A stretch of DNA of 64,000 bases, taken from positions 1-64,000 of the forward strand of contig NZ_BATP01000005.1 of NCBI RefSeq assembly GCF_000739615.1. Direction: 5' to 3'. Below, piece by piece: positions 35,978-44,561 of the stretch. Source of the DNA: Haloferula sp. BvORR071. GTDB lineage: Bacteria; Verrucomicrobiota; Verrucomicrobiia; Verrucomicrobiales; Akkermansiaceae. Position 1 is the first letter of the stretch. Every line of letters begins with the position of its first letter. Made by a program: the position numbers and the translations under genes. The notes beneath the pieces are model-generated. The model searched no databases. It saw only the letters and a list, made by a program, of their open reading frames with translations, and had not been told where the DNA came from.

Positions 35978-38368
35978 ATGAAAGCCCTACCCGCGATCGC
36001 CGTGCTCGGCGGACTCCAATTCCTCGCCTCCCCCACGGCGCTAGCCGCCGGCCAAATCGTCTACGCCTTCTCTCCGGGAGACTTGGCGCAGTGGACCCAA
36101 GTCACGATCCCCGGCGGCAACAGCCTCGACCGCCGCTTCTACGCCACCAGTAGTAATTTCGGCAACCGCATCACTTGGGGCGATCCCAACGGTAACATCG
36201 GCGGTCTGGTGGTGACTTCCGCGGACAACATCGACTCCCGCGACGGTGCTCACAATACCGCGGTGCTGCGCTCGCCCACCTTCACGCTCAACGGCACGAA
36301 TCCCGCCGCGGATCTCGGGACCCTCGCCCCCACCGAGATCAGCTTCAAGCTGCTCGCCGGGATGGGCTCAACGACGGGTCCGGCCAGTTTCTCAAGTCTG
36401 CCGGCAGTTTCGGTGAACAACGTGAACAATGTCGCGTGGGTGGGCGTGGCCCTGCACCGGGTGACGGACGATGCCTACCTCAAGTGGGGCCGCCGGACTT
36501 CGACCGCGCAAGGCAATGCCTGGGAAACGGTCACATGGAACGCAGCCGCGCTATCGGCTGCGGTGGCCAGTGATCCTCCGGGCACCCTCTACACGCTGGA
36601 CCTGATCGACGCAGCACATGGCTCATGGGGCTGGCTCGCGATGGACTCGCTCACGATGATCGATGCGAACACTCTGGTGAATGTCTCGGTCAAGCCGCTG
36701 GACACCGTGGGCGCGGAGAGCGGAGCCGACCAGAATCTCTCGGTCCGCTTCAGCCGCACCGGCAATGTCACTCCGGCGCTGGCCGTGAACTTCACGCTGC
36801 AAGGCACGGCGGCTGAGTCCGCCGATTTCGATGCGCTGCCGAACTACGTGGGACCCGACTATGTGGTGAACTTCCCCGCCGGGGTGAGCTCAGTGGATGT
36901 ACCGCTGCACATCATCCCGAATTCAGACCCGCAGTTGGACCGCTTCGTCCGCTTCAAGATCCTTGAGTCTAACAACTACTCCATCGCCGGTGCCACCGCC
37001 GACCTGTATATCCAGGATCTGCCTGCTCCGGGCTGCATGATCGCCGTGAGCGGACCGCTCAGCACCGGCAACTACCTGCCGATCCCGAATCCCTTTACGG
37101 AAGGCGCGGCGGGCAGCCTGTTCTTCTACGGCGAGGCGACTTACTCCGCTGGCTATCTGACACTCGGCATCCGCGGGGTGCCGCAGGACAACTCGGTCAA
37201 TGGTGGCGTCGATATCGGCCGGAACAATGCCTCGGCGGGCGCGGCGATCTTCGACTATCTCGACAACAAGGGTGGTGCGAGTGCCACGGCACGCGCTCCG
37301 GGCAGCCCCGAGATCGGGATCCAGCCCGGGATCCGCTGCACCCTGATCGGCGAGATCGAAATGCACGCGGACAAGACCGGAACCCTGCGCGGCTGGGTCT
37401 GGGACGGGACCAACGGCACGCTCGACTACTCGGCTCCAAACATCGTGACCACCTTCTCCAGCGGCTTCACCGGGCTGGGCGAGCAGATCTACCTGCGACT
37501 CGATGCGGTCGGCAACCCGGGCAATACTTGGACCAACGCCCGCGCGGCATGGGTGGAAGGATCGGACCCGGTGGCCCGGGAAGCGGCCTTCCATGCGCTC
37601 GATCCCGCGCGGCCCTTCCTCTACGTCGATTCACCGGCTGGCGCCGGGGAGTATGGCCCGAACCAGCAGCTGGTGTTCAATGTCTTCCGCTCCGGTGCAC
37701 CGGATGGAGCCTTGGAAGTCCCGCTGCAATTCTCCGGCACGGCCTCTGCGGCAGATTTCACCGCAGCGTTTCCGACCTCAGCCTCCTTCGCCAGCGGCCA
37801 ATCCTCGGTCCAGTTCGGGCTGCCGATCGCGAGCGACTCAATCTACGAGGGCAACGAAAGCCTCGGCGTGGATCTGCAGAATACGACGCAGTGGCTGCTG
37901 CCCCTGACGGCATCCCCGGCGGGAACGGTGAACGATCGCCCTTTCCAAGGTTGGATGGCCACCTACCTGCCCGGAAACACAGGCGGCGCTGAGGATGATG
38001 CTGATCATGACTTCAGCCCGAACATCCTCGAATACTTCTCCGGAAGCTTGCCGAGCGATCCCCTCAGCCGGACCTTCGTCCAGCTCGCACCGGGGCAGAA
38101 CACGACGCTGCGCTTCCAGCGCGATCCCCGCGCCAGCGATGTGGTGAAGCGGGTACTGTGGTCCACGGATCTGACGACTTGGCATGAGTCCGGGGAATCG
38201 GAGGGAGCTCTCAACGTCACCATCACGGAAACCGTGGCAGGAGTCTCGGAAAGCGGAATCGAGACGGTGGATTCCGCGGCCAGCTTCACCGGTGGCACTC
38301 CGCAGCGGATCTTCCTGCGTCTCTCCGTGGACCTATCTCCTGCAAATACGGTCTCACTCGTTAAATAA
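35978..38368 (+). CDS. Secreted protein with two Calx-beta-type domains
   Basis: The protein of 796 residues starts with a signal peptide (MKALPAIAVLGGLQFLASPT ending ALAA) and is exported. The first ~230 residues are a beta domain of a type common in PVC surface proteins. A Calx-beta-like domain follows (NVSVKPLDTVGAESGADQNL, with a GTAAESADFDAL repeat), then a jelly-roll-like region, and a second Calx-beta module (YVDSPAGAGEYGPNQQLVFN, GTASAADFTAAF). The end has EDDADHDFSPNILEYF and beta strands as in the secreted protein near 4 kb. Function unknown; surface or matrix role inferred. It lies downstream of the XylR-like regulator, which might control it. Confidence 0.8.
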   Translation: MKALPAIAVLGGLQFLASPTALAAGQIVYAFSPGDLAQWTQVTIPGGNSLDRRFYATSSNFGNRITWGDPNGNIGGLVVTSADNIDSRDGAHNTAVLRSPTFTLNGTNPAADLGTLAPTEISFKLLAGMGSTTGPASFSSLPAVSVNNVNNVAWVGVALHRVTDDAYLKWGRRTSTAQGNAWETVTWNAAALSAAVASDPPGTLYTLDLIDAAHGSWGWLAMDSLTMIDANTLVNVSVKPLDTVGAESGADQNLSVRFSRTGNVTPALAVNFTLQGTAAESADFDALPNYVGPDYVVNFPAGVSSVDVPLHIIPNSDPQLDRFVRFKILESNNYSIAGATADLYIQDLPAPGCMIAVSGPLSTGNYLPIPNPFTEGAAGSLFFYGEATYSAGYLTLGIRGVPQDNSVNGGVDIGRNNASAGAAIFDYLDNKGGASATARAPGSPEIGIQPGIRCTLIGEIEMHADKTGTLRGWVWDGTNGTLDYSAPNIVTTFSSGFTGLGEQIYLRLDAVGNPGNTWTNARAAWVEGSDPVAREAAFHALDPARPFLYVDSPAGAGEYGPNQQLVFNVFRSGAPDGALEVPLQFSGTASAADFTAAFPTSASFASGQSSVQFGLPIASDSIYEGNESLGVDLQNTTQWLLPLTASPAGTVNDRPFQGWMATYLPGNTGGAEDDADHDFSPNILEYFSGSLPSDPLSRTFVQLAPGQNTTLRFQRDPRASDVVKRVLWSTDLTTWHESGESEGALNVTITETVAGVSESGIETVDSAASFTGGTPQRIFLRLSVDLSPANTVSLVK

Positions 38369-38393
38369 GGTCAGCGAGCGAATCCTAGCGGGA

Positions 38394-38427
38394 CTTGACC
38401 CGGAGCCCGGCAGGGCTCCGGGTCAAG
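38394..38427. repeat. Perfect 15-bp inverted repeat after the Calx-beta gene
   Basis: CTTGACCCGGAGCCC and GGGCTCCGGGTCAAG are exact reverse complements with a GGCA loop. It lies 26 bases after a stop codon, where a terminator would be expected, but no T-tract follows on either strand. The rest of the 223-base gap to the amylase gene holds no feature I can name. Confidence 0.65.
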
Positions 38428-38591
38428 ATCCGCACAGCTCCGAACCGACAGGACATCGGCACAATCGATCAAGCTCGGGAGAAGATCATCAAAGGCTCGT
38501 CATTGGCATAACTCTAGGCACCACCTAGCGGAGTAAAGCCAGCACAGAATCTTGTCGCATCCGGCGTTAGATTCCGCTATCGCGACTGGTG

Positions 38592-40253
38592 ATGAAGACT
38601 GCCTTCCACAAGCTCAGGACTCAATTCCGCGATGTCTCGCCGAAACAGGGGCAAGCGGTCGGCAATCTTCATCGCTGGCTTGAAGAGCACGCCGCGGATG
38701 TGGCCGCGACCAAACCGGCGGCGGAGTTCAATGGCACGATGCTGCAGGGCTTTCACTGGTATACCGACGGCGACGGACAGCACTGGAAGCGGCTCGCGGA
38801 ACTTGCTCCTTCTCTGGCAGCGGCGCACTTCACCGGGATCTGGTTTCCGCCAGCCTCCAAGGCCATGGGCGGGACCAATGATGTCGGTTACGGGATCTAC
38901 GATCTCTTCGATCTCGGTGAATTTGTCCAAGGCGCGAACCCGAAGCCGGGCGGCGAGACGCGGACCAAGTACGGGACCCGTGAGGAATACATCGCCGCGG
39001 TCCACGCCTGCCGCGAGCACGGCATCGAGGTATATGCCGACGTCGTCTTCAACCACAAGATGGGCGGCGAGTTCGAGGAAGAGTATGAGGCCATCCCCTT
39101 CGACCCCGCGGACCGCAACCGCGCCCTGGACGGGGTCAACCTGATCAAGTCCTATACCGGCTTCGATTTCCCGGATCGCAAGGGCAAGTATTCGACGATG
39201 AAGTGGCGCTGGCAGCACTTCGGATCCGTGGATTACAACAGCCTGCGGCCGGAGTTCCGGGCGATATGGAGGAAGAAGGACAAGCCCTTCGACGAGGAGG
39301 TAGACCTTGAGAACGGCAACTACGACTTCCTGATGGGCTGCGACCTGGACGTGGATCATCCGGAGGTCCGCGGCGAACTGAAGTATTGGGGCAAGTGGAT
39401 GCTGGATACCGCGCCGATCTGCGGCTTCCGGCTGGATGCGATCAAGCACATCGAGAGCGACTTCTTCGAGGAATGGCTGGACGAATTGGAAACCTCCTCG
39501 GGGCGGGATCTCTTCTGCGTAGGCGAGTATTGGACCCCGCGCATCGACACGCTGGTCTGGTATATCGGGAACACCGGCGGCCAACTGAATCTCTTCGACG
39601 CGCCGCTGCAACAGCACTTCCACTTGGCGAGCCAAGCCGGCGGCAACTTCGACATGGGACGGATCCTCGATGGAACCCTGATGAAGGAGTCGCCCATGCA
39701 TGCGGTGACGCTGGTGGAGAATCACGACACCCAACCGTTGCAGGCGCTGGAAGCGGTGGTCGACCCCTGGTTCAAGCCGCTGGCCTACGCGATCATCCTC
39801 CTACGCTCCGAGGGCTACCCCTGTGTTTTCTGGGCCGACTACTTCGGCGCGGACTACACCGGCAAGGGCCGCGACGGGAATGATTACCACATCGTGCTGG
39901 CGAGCCATAAGCGGATCATCGATCTGCTGATGCTCGCCCGCTGGCACTTCGCGCACGGCCCGCAGTACAGCTATCTCGACCACTTCAACACGATCGGCTG
40001 GACCCGACTCGGGACCGAGCAGCATCCACATGCCATGGCCGTGATCCTGAGCGACGGCCCCGAAGGCAGCAAGTGGATGGAGGTCGGCAAGCGGGACACG
40101 GACTTCATGGACATCACCGGGCATGTGAGCGGCAAGATCCGGAGTAATGGGGATGGATGGGCCGAGTTCCGCTGCAATGGCGGATCCGTATCGGTCTGGG
40201 TGGAGGATCACGCGGAGCTGGCGGGGATGATCGCCGCTTTGCCCGGAGATTGA
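38592..40253 (+). CDS. Alpha-amylase, GH13 subfamily 5 type
   Basis: The 553-residue enzyme hydrolyses internal alpha-1,4 bonds of starch or glycogen. The GH13 motifs are all present: YADVVFNHK, the nucleophile in GFRLDAIKHI (Asp282), the acid/base in VGEYW (Glu312) and the stabiliser in ENHDTQP (Asp379). The conserved GIWFPPASKAMGGTNDVGYG marks the subfamily of Bacillus liquefying amylases. Unlike those, it has no signal peptide, so it probably acts in the cytoplasm on stored glycogen or imported dextrins. The start is the ATG giving MKTAFHKLRT; a GTG codon directly before it could be used. It ends 18 bases before a GAPDH-like gene on the other strand. Confidence 0.93.
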   Translation: MKTAFHKLRTQFRDVSPKQGQAVGNLHRWLEEHAADVAATKPAAEFNGTMLQGFHWYTDGDGQHWKRLAELAPSLAAAHFTGIWFPPASKAMGGTNDVGYGIYDLFDLGEFVQGANPKPGGETRTKYGTREEYIAAVHACREHGIEVYADVVFNHKMGGEFEEEYEAIPFDPADRNRALDGVNLIKSYTGFDFPDRKGKYSTMKWRWQHFGSVDYNSLRPEFRAIWRKKDKPFDEEVDLENGNYDFLMGCDLDVDHPEVRGELKYWGKWMLDTAPICGFRLDAIKHIESDFFEEWLDELETSSGRDLFCVGEYWTPRIDTLVWYIGNTGGQLNLFDAPLQQHFHLASQAGGNFDMGRILDGTLMKESPMHAVTLVENHDTQPLQALEAVVDPWFKPLAYAIILLRSEGYPCVFWADYFGADYTGKGRDGNDYHIVLASHKRIIDLLMLARWHFAHGPQYSYLDHFNTIGWTRLGTEQHPHAMAVILSDGPEGSKWMEVGKRDTDFMDITGHVSGKIRSNGDGWAEFRCNGGSVSVWVEDHAELAGMIAALPGD

Positions 40254-40271
40254 GCGAGTCGGCATTCCCGG

Positions 40272-41288
40272 CTACCAGCGTCCTCTGAGCAAGCGTTGCT
40301 GAATGACAGCAAGAACCTGATCTCGTTCCGGAAATCCGACCTGCAAAAGAAAGGCGTCCAAAGTTGAGAGCACGGTGTTGCCCTCTTGCGGCACGAAAAT
40401 CCACCCCCGGATGCGGTTTCCCTCCACTAGGAGATTCCCGTCGACCACAATCGCATGCTCGAAGATACGACCTTGGAACCCATAGCGCCGGCCTAGCTCG
40501 AAAACCGAATTGGAATCGAATTTCCCGGTCGTCCCGACCAAAGGATTGGCCGCGATCCTATCCTTGATCTCCTCGCCGCTGGTCTCGTGATCCAGAATCA
40601 AATGGAAACGAGCCGCGTGCATGAGCTGACTGGGTGTCGTGACATCGGAACTGGAAATATTCGGCGCAATCCCGACCGTCTTCCAGAGATCAATCACATC
40701 GATGGCGTGATGGGTGCCGATCACTGGATCGAGATGCCGGGCGACCACGCTCGCCGCAACCAAGCGCTGGTGAGCACCAATATCCTCACAGCGGCGCACG
40801 ACCACCGTGTCGCCTTCGATCAAGCGTTCGAGGTTTTCTCCCGCGAAAGTCTTGAGGACCGCCGCCGTGCCATGGGTATTGCAGGAAACGATCTGGACGA
40901 ACCTAGCCCCTCTAACAGCCGCGGTATTGATCCCCGTCATGAAAGGGATGCCAAATCCCTTCTCGCTTCCCTGTGCACAGGCACCGATCAGACGCGGCAG
41001 ACGCTCGTAGTAATGCTTGAGGGAAAGTGCGGTTCCGTTCTCCGCGCAGTCAAAGACGTAGTCCACATGGGATTCGATCTCGGACAGGAGAGTCATTCCT
41101 GCGATCCGCTCCCTAGAACAAAGGACCGCGCCGCGCTCCCGCAGGATATCGAGATCAGGAAGTTGCCAGGGCTGCAGGCGATTCTTGAGCACCCACAGGG
41201 TCCCAATCCCCAACAGGTCGCGATATTCCAGCAGAAGGTTAATGAGTGTACTCGCAATGTTTCCGGTCCCAACCACTAGAATATTCAT
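40272..41288 (-). CDS. Archaeal-type (type II) glyceraldehyde-3-phosphate dehydrogenase-like protein
   Basis: The 338-residue protein does not match bacterial GapA but fits the archaeal type II enzyme along its length: a Rossmann motif GTGNIASTL, then a substrate-region phrase ACAQGSEKGFGIPF, the catalytic cysteine in VQIVSCNTHGT (Cys136), VVVRR, GTHHAIDV (His193-194), TTPSQLMHAARFHL and a C-terminal FEHAIVVDGN followed by PQEGNTV. Order, spacing and length agree with archaeal GAPDH, which oxidises glyceraldehyde-3-phosphate with NAD(P) and phosphate. Dinucleotide and phosphate dependence are not proven. The preferred start gives MNILVVGTGN; upstream in-frame codons are Arg/Ser-rich. It is alone, tail to tail with the amylase gene. 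Catalytic identity is likely but unverified. Confidence 0.72.
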   Translation of the reverse strand: MNILVVGTGNIASTLINLLLEYRDLLGIGTLWVLKNRLQPWQLPDLDILRERGAVLCSRERIAGMTLLSEIESHVDYVFDCAENGTALSLKHYYERLPRLIGACAQGSEKGFGIPFMTGINTAAVRGARFVQIVSCNTHGTAAVLKTFAGENLERLIEGDTVVVRRCEDIGAHQRLVAASVVARHLDPVIGTHHAIDVIDLWKTVGIAPNISSSDVTTPSQLMHAARFHLILDHETSGEEIKDRIAANPLVGTTGKFDSNSVFELGRRYGFQGRIFEHAIVVDGNLLVEGNRIRGWIFVPQEGNTVLSTLDAFLLQVGFPERDQVLAVIQQRLLRGRW

Positions 41289-41467
41289 GAATCTCCGCAA
41301 AGGCGACGCCCACTCCCACATCCCCGAACGAGAACATGATGAAGTTCTAACGAAAATTCCGGGCCCTGATCGGGCGTTTGAAAGGGGCTGGCGCACTTGA
41401 CACGAAAAAATCGCCCCCGGGCTGCTAACCTTCCGCCGATTCCGGTATTCTCCAAGGAAGCCCAACC

Positions 41468-42001
41468 ATGGAGCCGGATCCGGACATTCCCTTCGTCAAG
41501 CTACTCACGGAGCACCAGAGCGTGATCTGCTCCTTCGTGATCTCGCTGCTGCCGGGGGCGCCGGGGGTGGACGATGTAATCCAGGAGACGAACGCACTCC
41601 TATGGACAAAGCGCAGTCAGTTCGAGATAGGCACGAATTTCCGGGCCTGGGCACTGACGATCGCGCGCTTCCAGGTGATGGTGCACCTGCGCCTGTTGAA
41701 GAAGCGACGCTGGGTGACCTTGGACGATGACGTGGCCGAGTTGCTGGCAGACGAACTGGAGGAGCAAACCGATCCCGAGCTTACCGAAAGCCGGATCGAG
41801 GCGCTGAGCGCCTGCCTCGGCAAGCTGCGGCCCGAGGATCGGGAACTGCTGATGCAGCGCTACTGGCGGAAGATCCGCCTGCAGGATTTCGCGGTCAGCA
41901 GCGGGCGCTCGCTGAGCGGACTGAAGGTCCAACTTTTCCGGCTGCGGGCCGCACTGAAACGCTGTATCGAGGACCGGGTCGGCCGGAAATGCCTGCCATG
42001 A
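41468..42001 (+). CDS. ECF sigma factor, Rhodopirellula/Verrucomicrobium family
   Basis: The 177-residue protein has region 2 (VDDVIQETNALLWTKRSQFE, FRAWALTIARFQVMVHLR) and region 4 (LRPEDRELLMQRYWRKIRLQ followed by SSGRSLSGLKVQLFRLRA). The N-terminal DIPFVKLLTEHQSVICSFV fits the Rhodopirellula/Verrucomicrobium ECF family I know from PVC genomes. Its ATG is preceded by AAGGAAG, one of the few Shine-Dalgarno-like sites here. It shares an ATGA overlap with the FecR-LamG gene downstream, its presumed anti-sigma or sensor. The likely targets are the surface proteins that follow, but promoter evidence is lacking. Confidence 0.9.
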   Translation: MEPDPDIPFVKLLTEHQSVICSFVISLLPGAPGVDDVIQETNALLWTKRSQFEIGTNFRAWALTIARFQVMVHLRLLKKRRWVTLDDDVAELLADELEEQTDPELTESRIEALSACLGKLRPEDRELLMQRYWRKIRLQDFAVSSGRSLSGLKVQLFRLRAALKRCIEDRVGRKCLP

Positions 42002-43566
42002 GTCTTCGCCGTTCCATCCCCCGCCGCCGTCTGGAACAGGTCCTGCAGGACCTGGAAGACGGGGCCTTGAGTGCCGAGGACCACTGGTGGCTGATGTCGC
42101 AGTTGCGCGAGAGCCCGGAGGTCCGCCGCGCCTATCGCGAGCACATGGCCTTCGCCGCCGCGCTGCACGGCTCCGCCGAGGCATGGGCACCGGAACATGA
42201 TTACGAGGAAAAGGTTTTCCAGATTCCCCCACCCCCGCTGTGGCAGCGGCTGCCACGCAAAGCGATCTACGCCGCGGCCGCGCTCATCGCGCTGCTGGCG
42301 GTGGCGGCGAGTTTCCTGGCGATCCGCTCCTCGCGCCTGCCTCCGGTGAAGGTGACCGCTGGTGCCGAGACCCTGTGGGAATACACCAGCGGCGGGATTG
42401 GCCGGGATGGCGAGTTCCTGCCGGGCACGCGGCTGCTGGTGGATCGCGGCAGCTTGGAAATCGTGACGCGGACCCGCACTCGCATGTTTGTGGAAGGACC
42501 CGCCACGCTTGAGATCACCGATCCCGCGCAGGTGAGCCTCTCCAGCGGCAAAGCTTGGTTCGAGTCACCCGATGGCAGCCAGGACCTCACGGTGAATACC
42601 GAGCGCCTGCGCGCGAATGGCGCGGGGGCGCGCTTCGGGGTGGCAGTTTCCACTGCTGGTGACCGGATCCAAGTGGAGGCTGGCAATCTCCGCGTTGAAT
42701 CAAAGTCGCCGGGAATTCCCGTTACCACTCTCGGCCCCGGCCAGGCCGCTACCTCCGATCTAGTAGGTCGCTCGAAACCCGCGCCGGTGGATCCCGGCTT
42801 ATTCCTGGATGAGCTCTCCAGAGAGCCTGCCTATATCCATTGGACCTTCGACGAGGAGAGCTCTGGCGGCTTCCCGGCGAAGTCTGCGGGGATTGAGGCG
42901 GCGCCAATCCGGATCACCGGAGTGAAGGGCAAGGCTGTCACGCCGCAGCTGACCCCAGGCGCCTTCGGGTCGGGTCTCGATCTAACAGGCGGAGACTGTT
43001 TTGCTGAAAGCGACTTTCCCGGCATCTCCGGCAGCGGGCCGCGAAGCGTAGCCCTGTGGATCAAGGGTCGGCCGATCCCGCGCCGGGTCAATGCAAAGCG
43101 CGTGGACTACACGCCCTCCGTGGTGATGTGGGGCGACCAGTCGATCAATGGCGGCAGCTGGACCTTCCGGGCCCACTGCGTCACCGGGATCATCGGCACG
43201 CAGTGGGGCTCCAATGGCCTGCTCACAGCGGGCAAGATCGGCACGATGAGCGTGCTGGACGGCCAGTGGCATCACATCGCCAGCGTTTTCACCGGTGAAG
43301 TTACCGAGACCGGCGAGGTGGAAGTCCGCCACTACATCGATGGTCAGCGCGTATTCACCACCACCGCGGCCATGGATATCGGGGTGGATACACGGCTCGG
43401 TAGCGAACCAGCCAACCGCTTGAGGGTCGCCTGCGATAACCAGATGCCCGACGGGCCGGGCAATGTGCCGGTGTCGGTCGACGAGTTGTTCATCTTCCGC
43501 AGTGCCTTGAGCGACGAGCAAATCAAGACCCTGTATCAGGAGAACCGCTTCATGCTGCGGGAGTGA
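41998..43566 (+). CDS. FecR-domain/LamG membrane protein, sigma partner
   Basis: The 522-residue protein starts with a short cytoplasmic region (RRRLEQVLQDLEDGALSAED) of the kind that binds an ECF sigma, then one transmembrane segment (AIYAAAALIALLAVAASFLA). A FecR-like domain follows (GAETLWEYTSGGIGRDGEFL, RTRTRMFVEGPATLEITDPA, NTERLRANGAGARFGVAV), and the C-terminal ~250 residues are a LamG/concanavalin-like domain (IHWTFDEESSGGFPAKSAG, and YIDGQRVFTTTAAMD). FecR proteins carry a signal from the envelope to a sigma factor. The LamG domain resembles the surface proteins downstream, so the sensor and its targets may bind the same ligand; this is inference. Coupled to the sigma gene by ATGA overlap. 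Confidence 0.86.
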   Translation: MSLRRSIPRRRLEQVLQDLEDGALSAEDHWWLMSQLRESPEVRRAYREHMAFAAALHGSAEAWAPEHDYEEKVFQIPPPPLWQRLPRKAIYAAAALIALLAVAASFLAIRSSRLPPVKVTAGAETLWEYTSGGIGRDGEFLPGTRLLVDRGSLEIVTRTRTRMFVEGPATLEITDPAQVSLSSGKAWFESPDGSQDLTVNTERLRANGAGARFGVAVSTAGDRIQVEAGNLRVESKSPGIPVTTLGPGQAATSDLVGRSKPAPVDPGLFLDELSREPAYIHWTFDEESSGGFPAKSAGIEAAPIRITGVKGKAVTPQLTPGAFGSGLDLTGGDCFAESDFPGISGSGPRSVALWIKGRPIPRRVNAKRVDYTPSVVMWGDQSINGGSWTFRAHCVTGIIGTQWGSNGLLTAGKIGTMSVLDGQWHHIASVFTGEVTETGEVEVRHYIDGQRVFTTTAAMDIGVDTRLGSEPANRLRVACDNQMPDGPGNVPVSVDELFIFRSALSDEQIKTLYQENRFMLRE

Positions 43567-43581
43567 GACGACGGGAAGGCA

Positions 43582-43613
43582 GATTTGAAATCTGAGATTT
43601 CAGATTCCAAATC
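43582..43613 (+). terminator. Imperfect hairpin after the FecR-LamG gene
   Basis: GATTTGAAATCT and AGATTCCAAATC pair with one mismatch around an eight-base loop, 16 bases after the stop. The stem is AT-rich and no T-tract follows directly, so it may be only a weak terminator or a short repeat of the GATTTGAAATC kind. Confidence 0.4.
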
Positions 43614-43730
43614 GAAAGGCAGCTCTGCCCCCTCTACGGAGAGCGAAATTTTTTCGCGGAATCCTGCTAACCGATTTGCGGTTTCTGCATTCCCTAGCAC
43701 CGGCATGCCCAAAGCCGGTTCTCAAACCCG

Positions 43731-44507
43731 ATGAAACCCCTCTTTCCCGGCCTGGCGGCCTTGGCTTTGCTCGCACCGCTGCACGCGGCTGTCTATGCCC
43801 ACTATTCCTTTGATAGCGACTACTCGGATTCATCTGGGAATGGCCGCAATGGAACCCTGACCGATGTCGGGACACTCGGAAACAGCGGCATTACCAGCAC
43901 CGCTGGCGAATACGTGTTCGGCGGCGGCGCGGTGAATTTCAGCGCGGACCGCGACTATGTGGACGTGCCGGCCGGCGCTTTCGGTTCGGGCAATGCCTAC
44001 ACCATCTCCTTCTGGGCCAAGAAAACCGCGGGCGATACCGGCACTGCGGCGGACTATGACATGGTGATCGGCGACCGCTCCCAGACGGGCTTTTTCATCG
44101 CACTGAATGACGTGACCGGCACCGGCTTGCGCTGGCGCAGCTCGGACAGCACGACGGCCCGCCAAGCCGACTTCACAGTGGCGAAAGACTACGCGTGGCA
44201 CCAGTACGCCATCGTGGCCTCCGGGACGACGATCAGCTTGTATGTGGATGGCCAGTTCTCCAGCAGCGCCACCGGCAAGATGACCGGCTTCCAGTGGAAT
44301 ACAATCGGCGAGGCCTACCCGAACACCAACGACTTCGATTTCAACGGCCAGATCGATGAGGTGTGGATTTTCAATGAAGCCCTCAGCGCTCCCGCGATCA
44401 CGAGTCTCTATCAGACCAATACGGTGCCGGAGCCTTCCTCCCTACTGCTCTGCGCAGGAGGCCTCGCCGTGGCCTGCTGCCGCCGCTCCCGCAAACGCCG
44501 GATCTAA
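43731..44507 (+). CDS. LamG-domain protein with PEP-CTERM anchor
   Basis: The 258-residue protein has a signal peptide (MKPLFPGLAALALLAPLHAA), one LamG/concanavalin-like domain (residues ~20-225: VYAHYSFDSDYSDSSGNGRN, YTISFWAKKTAGDTGTAAD, ISLYVDGQF, FDFNGQIDEVWIFNEAL) and a PEP-CTERM tail: VPEPSSLLLCAGGLAVACC then RRSRKRRI. Exosortase should cleave at the PEP and attach the protein to the cell surface or matrix. The exosortase gene is not in the window. Its LamG domain is nearly the same as the first LamG of the next gene, evidence for tandem duplication. A carbohydrate ligand is likely for LamG but not shown. Confidence 0.9.
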   Translation: MKPLFPGLAALALLAPLHAAVYAHYSFDSDYSDSSGNGRNGTLTDVGTLGNSGITSTAGEYVFGGGAVNFSADRDYVDVPAGAFGSGNAYTISFWAKKTAGDTGTAADYDMVIGDRSQTGFFIALNDVTGTGLRWRSSDSTTARQADFTVAKDYAWHQYAIVASGTTISLYVDGQFSSSATGKMTGFQWNTIGEAYPNTNDFDFNGQIDEVWIFNEALSAPAITSLYQTNTVPEPSSLLLCAGGLAVACCRRSRKRRI

Positions 44508-44561
44508 CACTTGTTCCCTTTTTAAATCCAAAATCAAGCAACCCAAGCCCTGACTTCTTCC

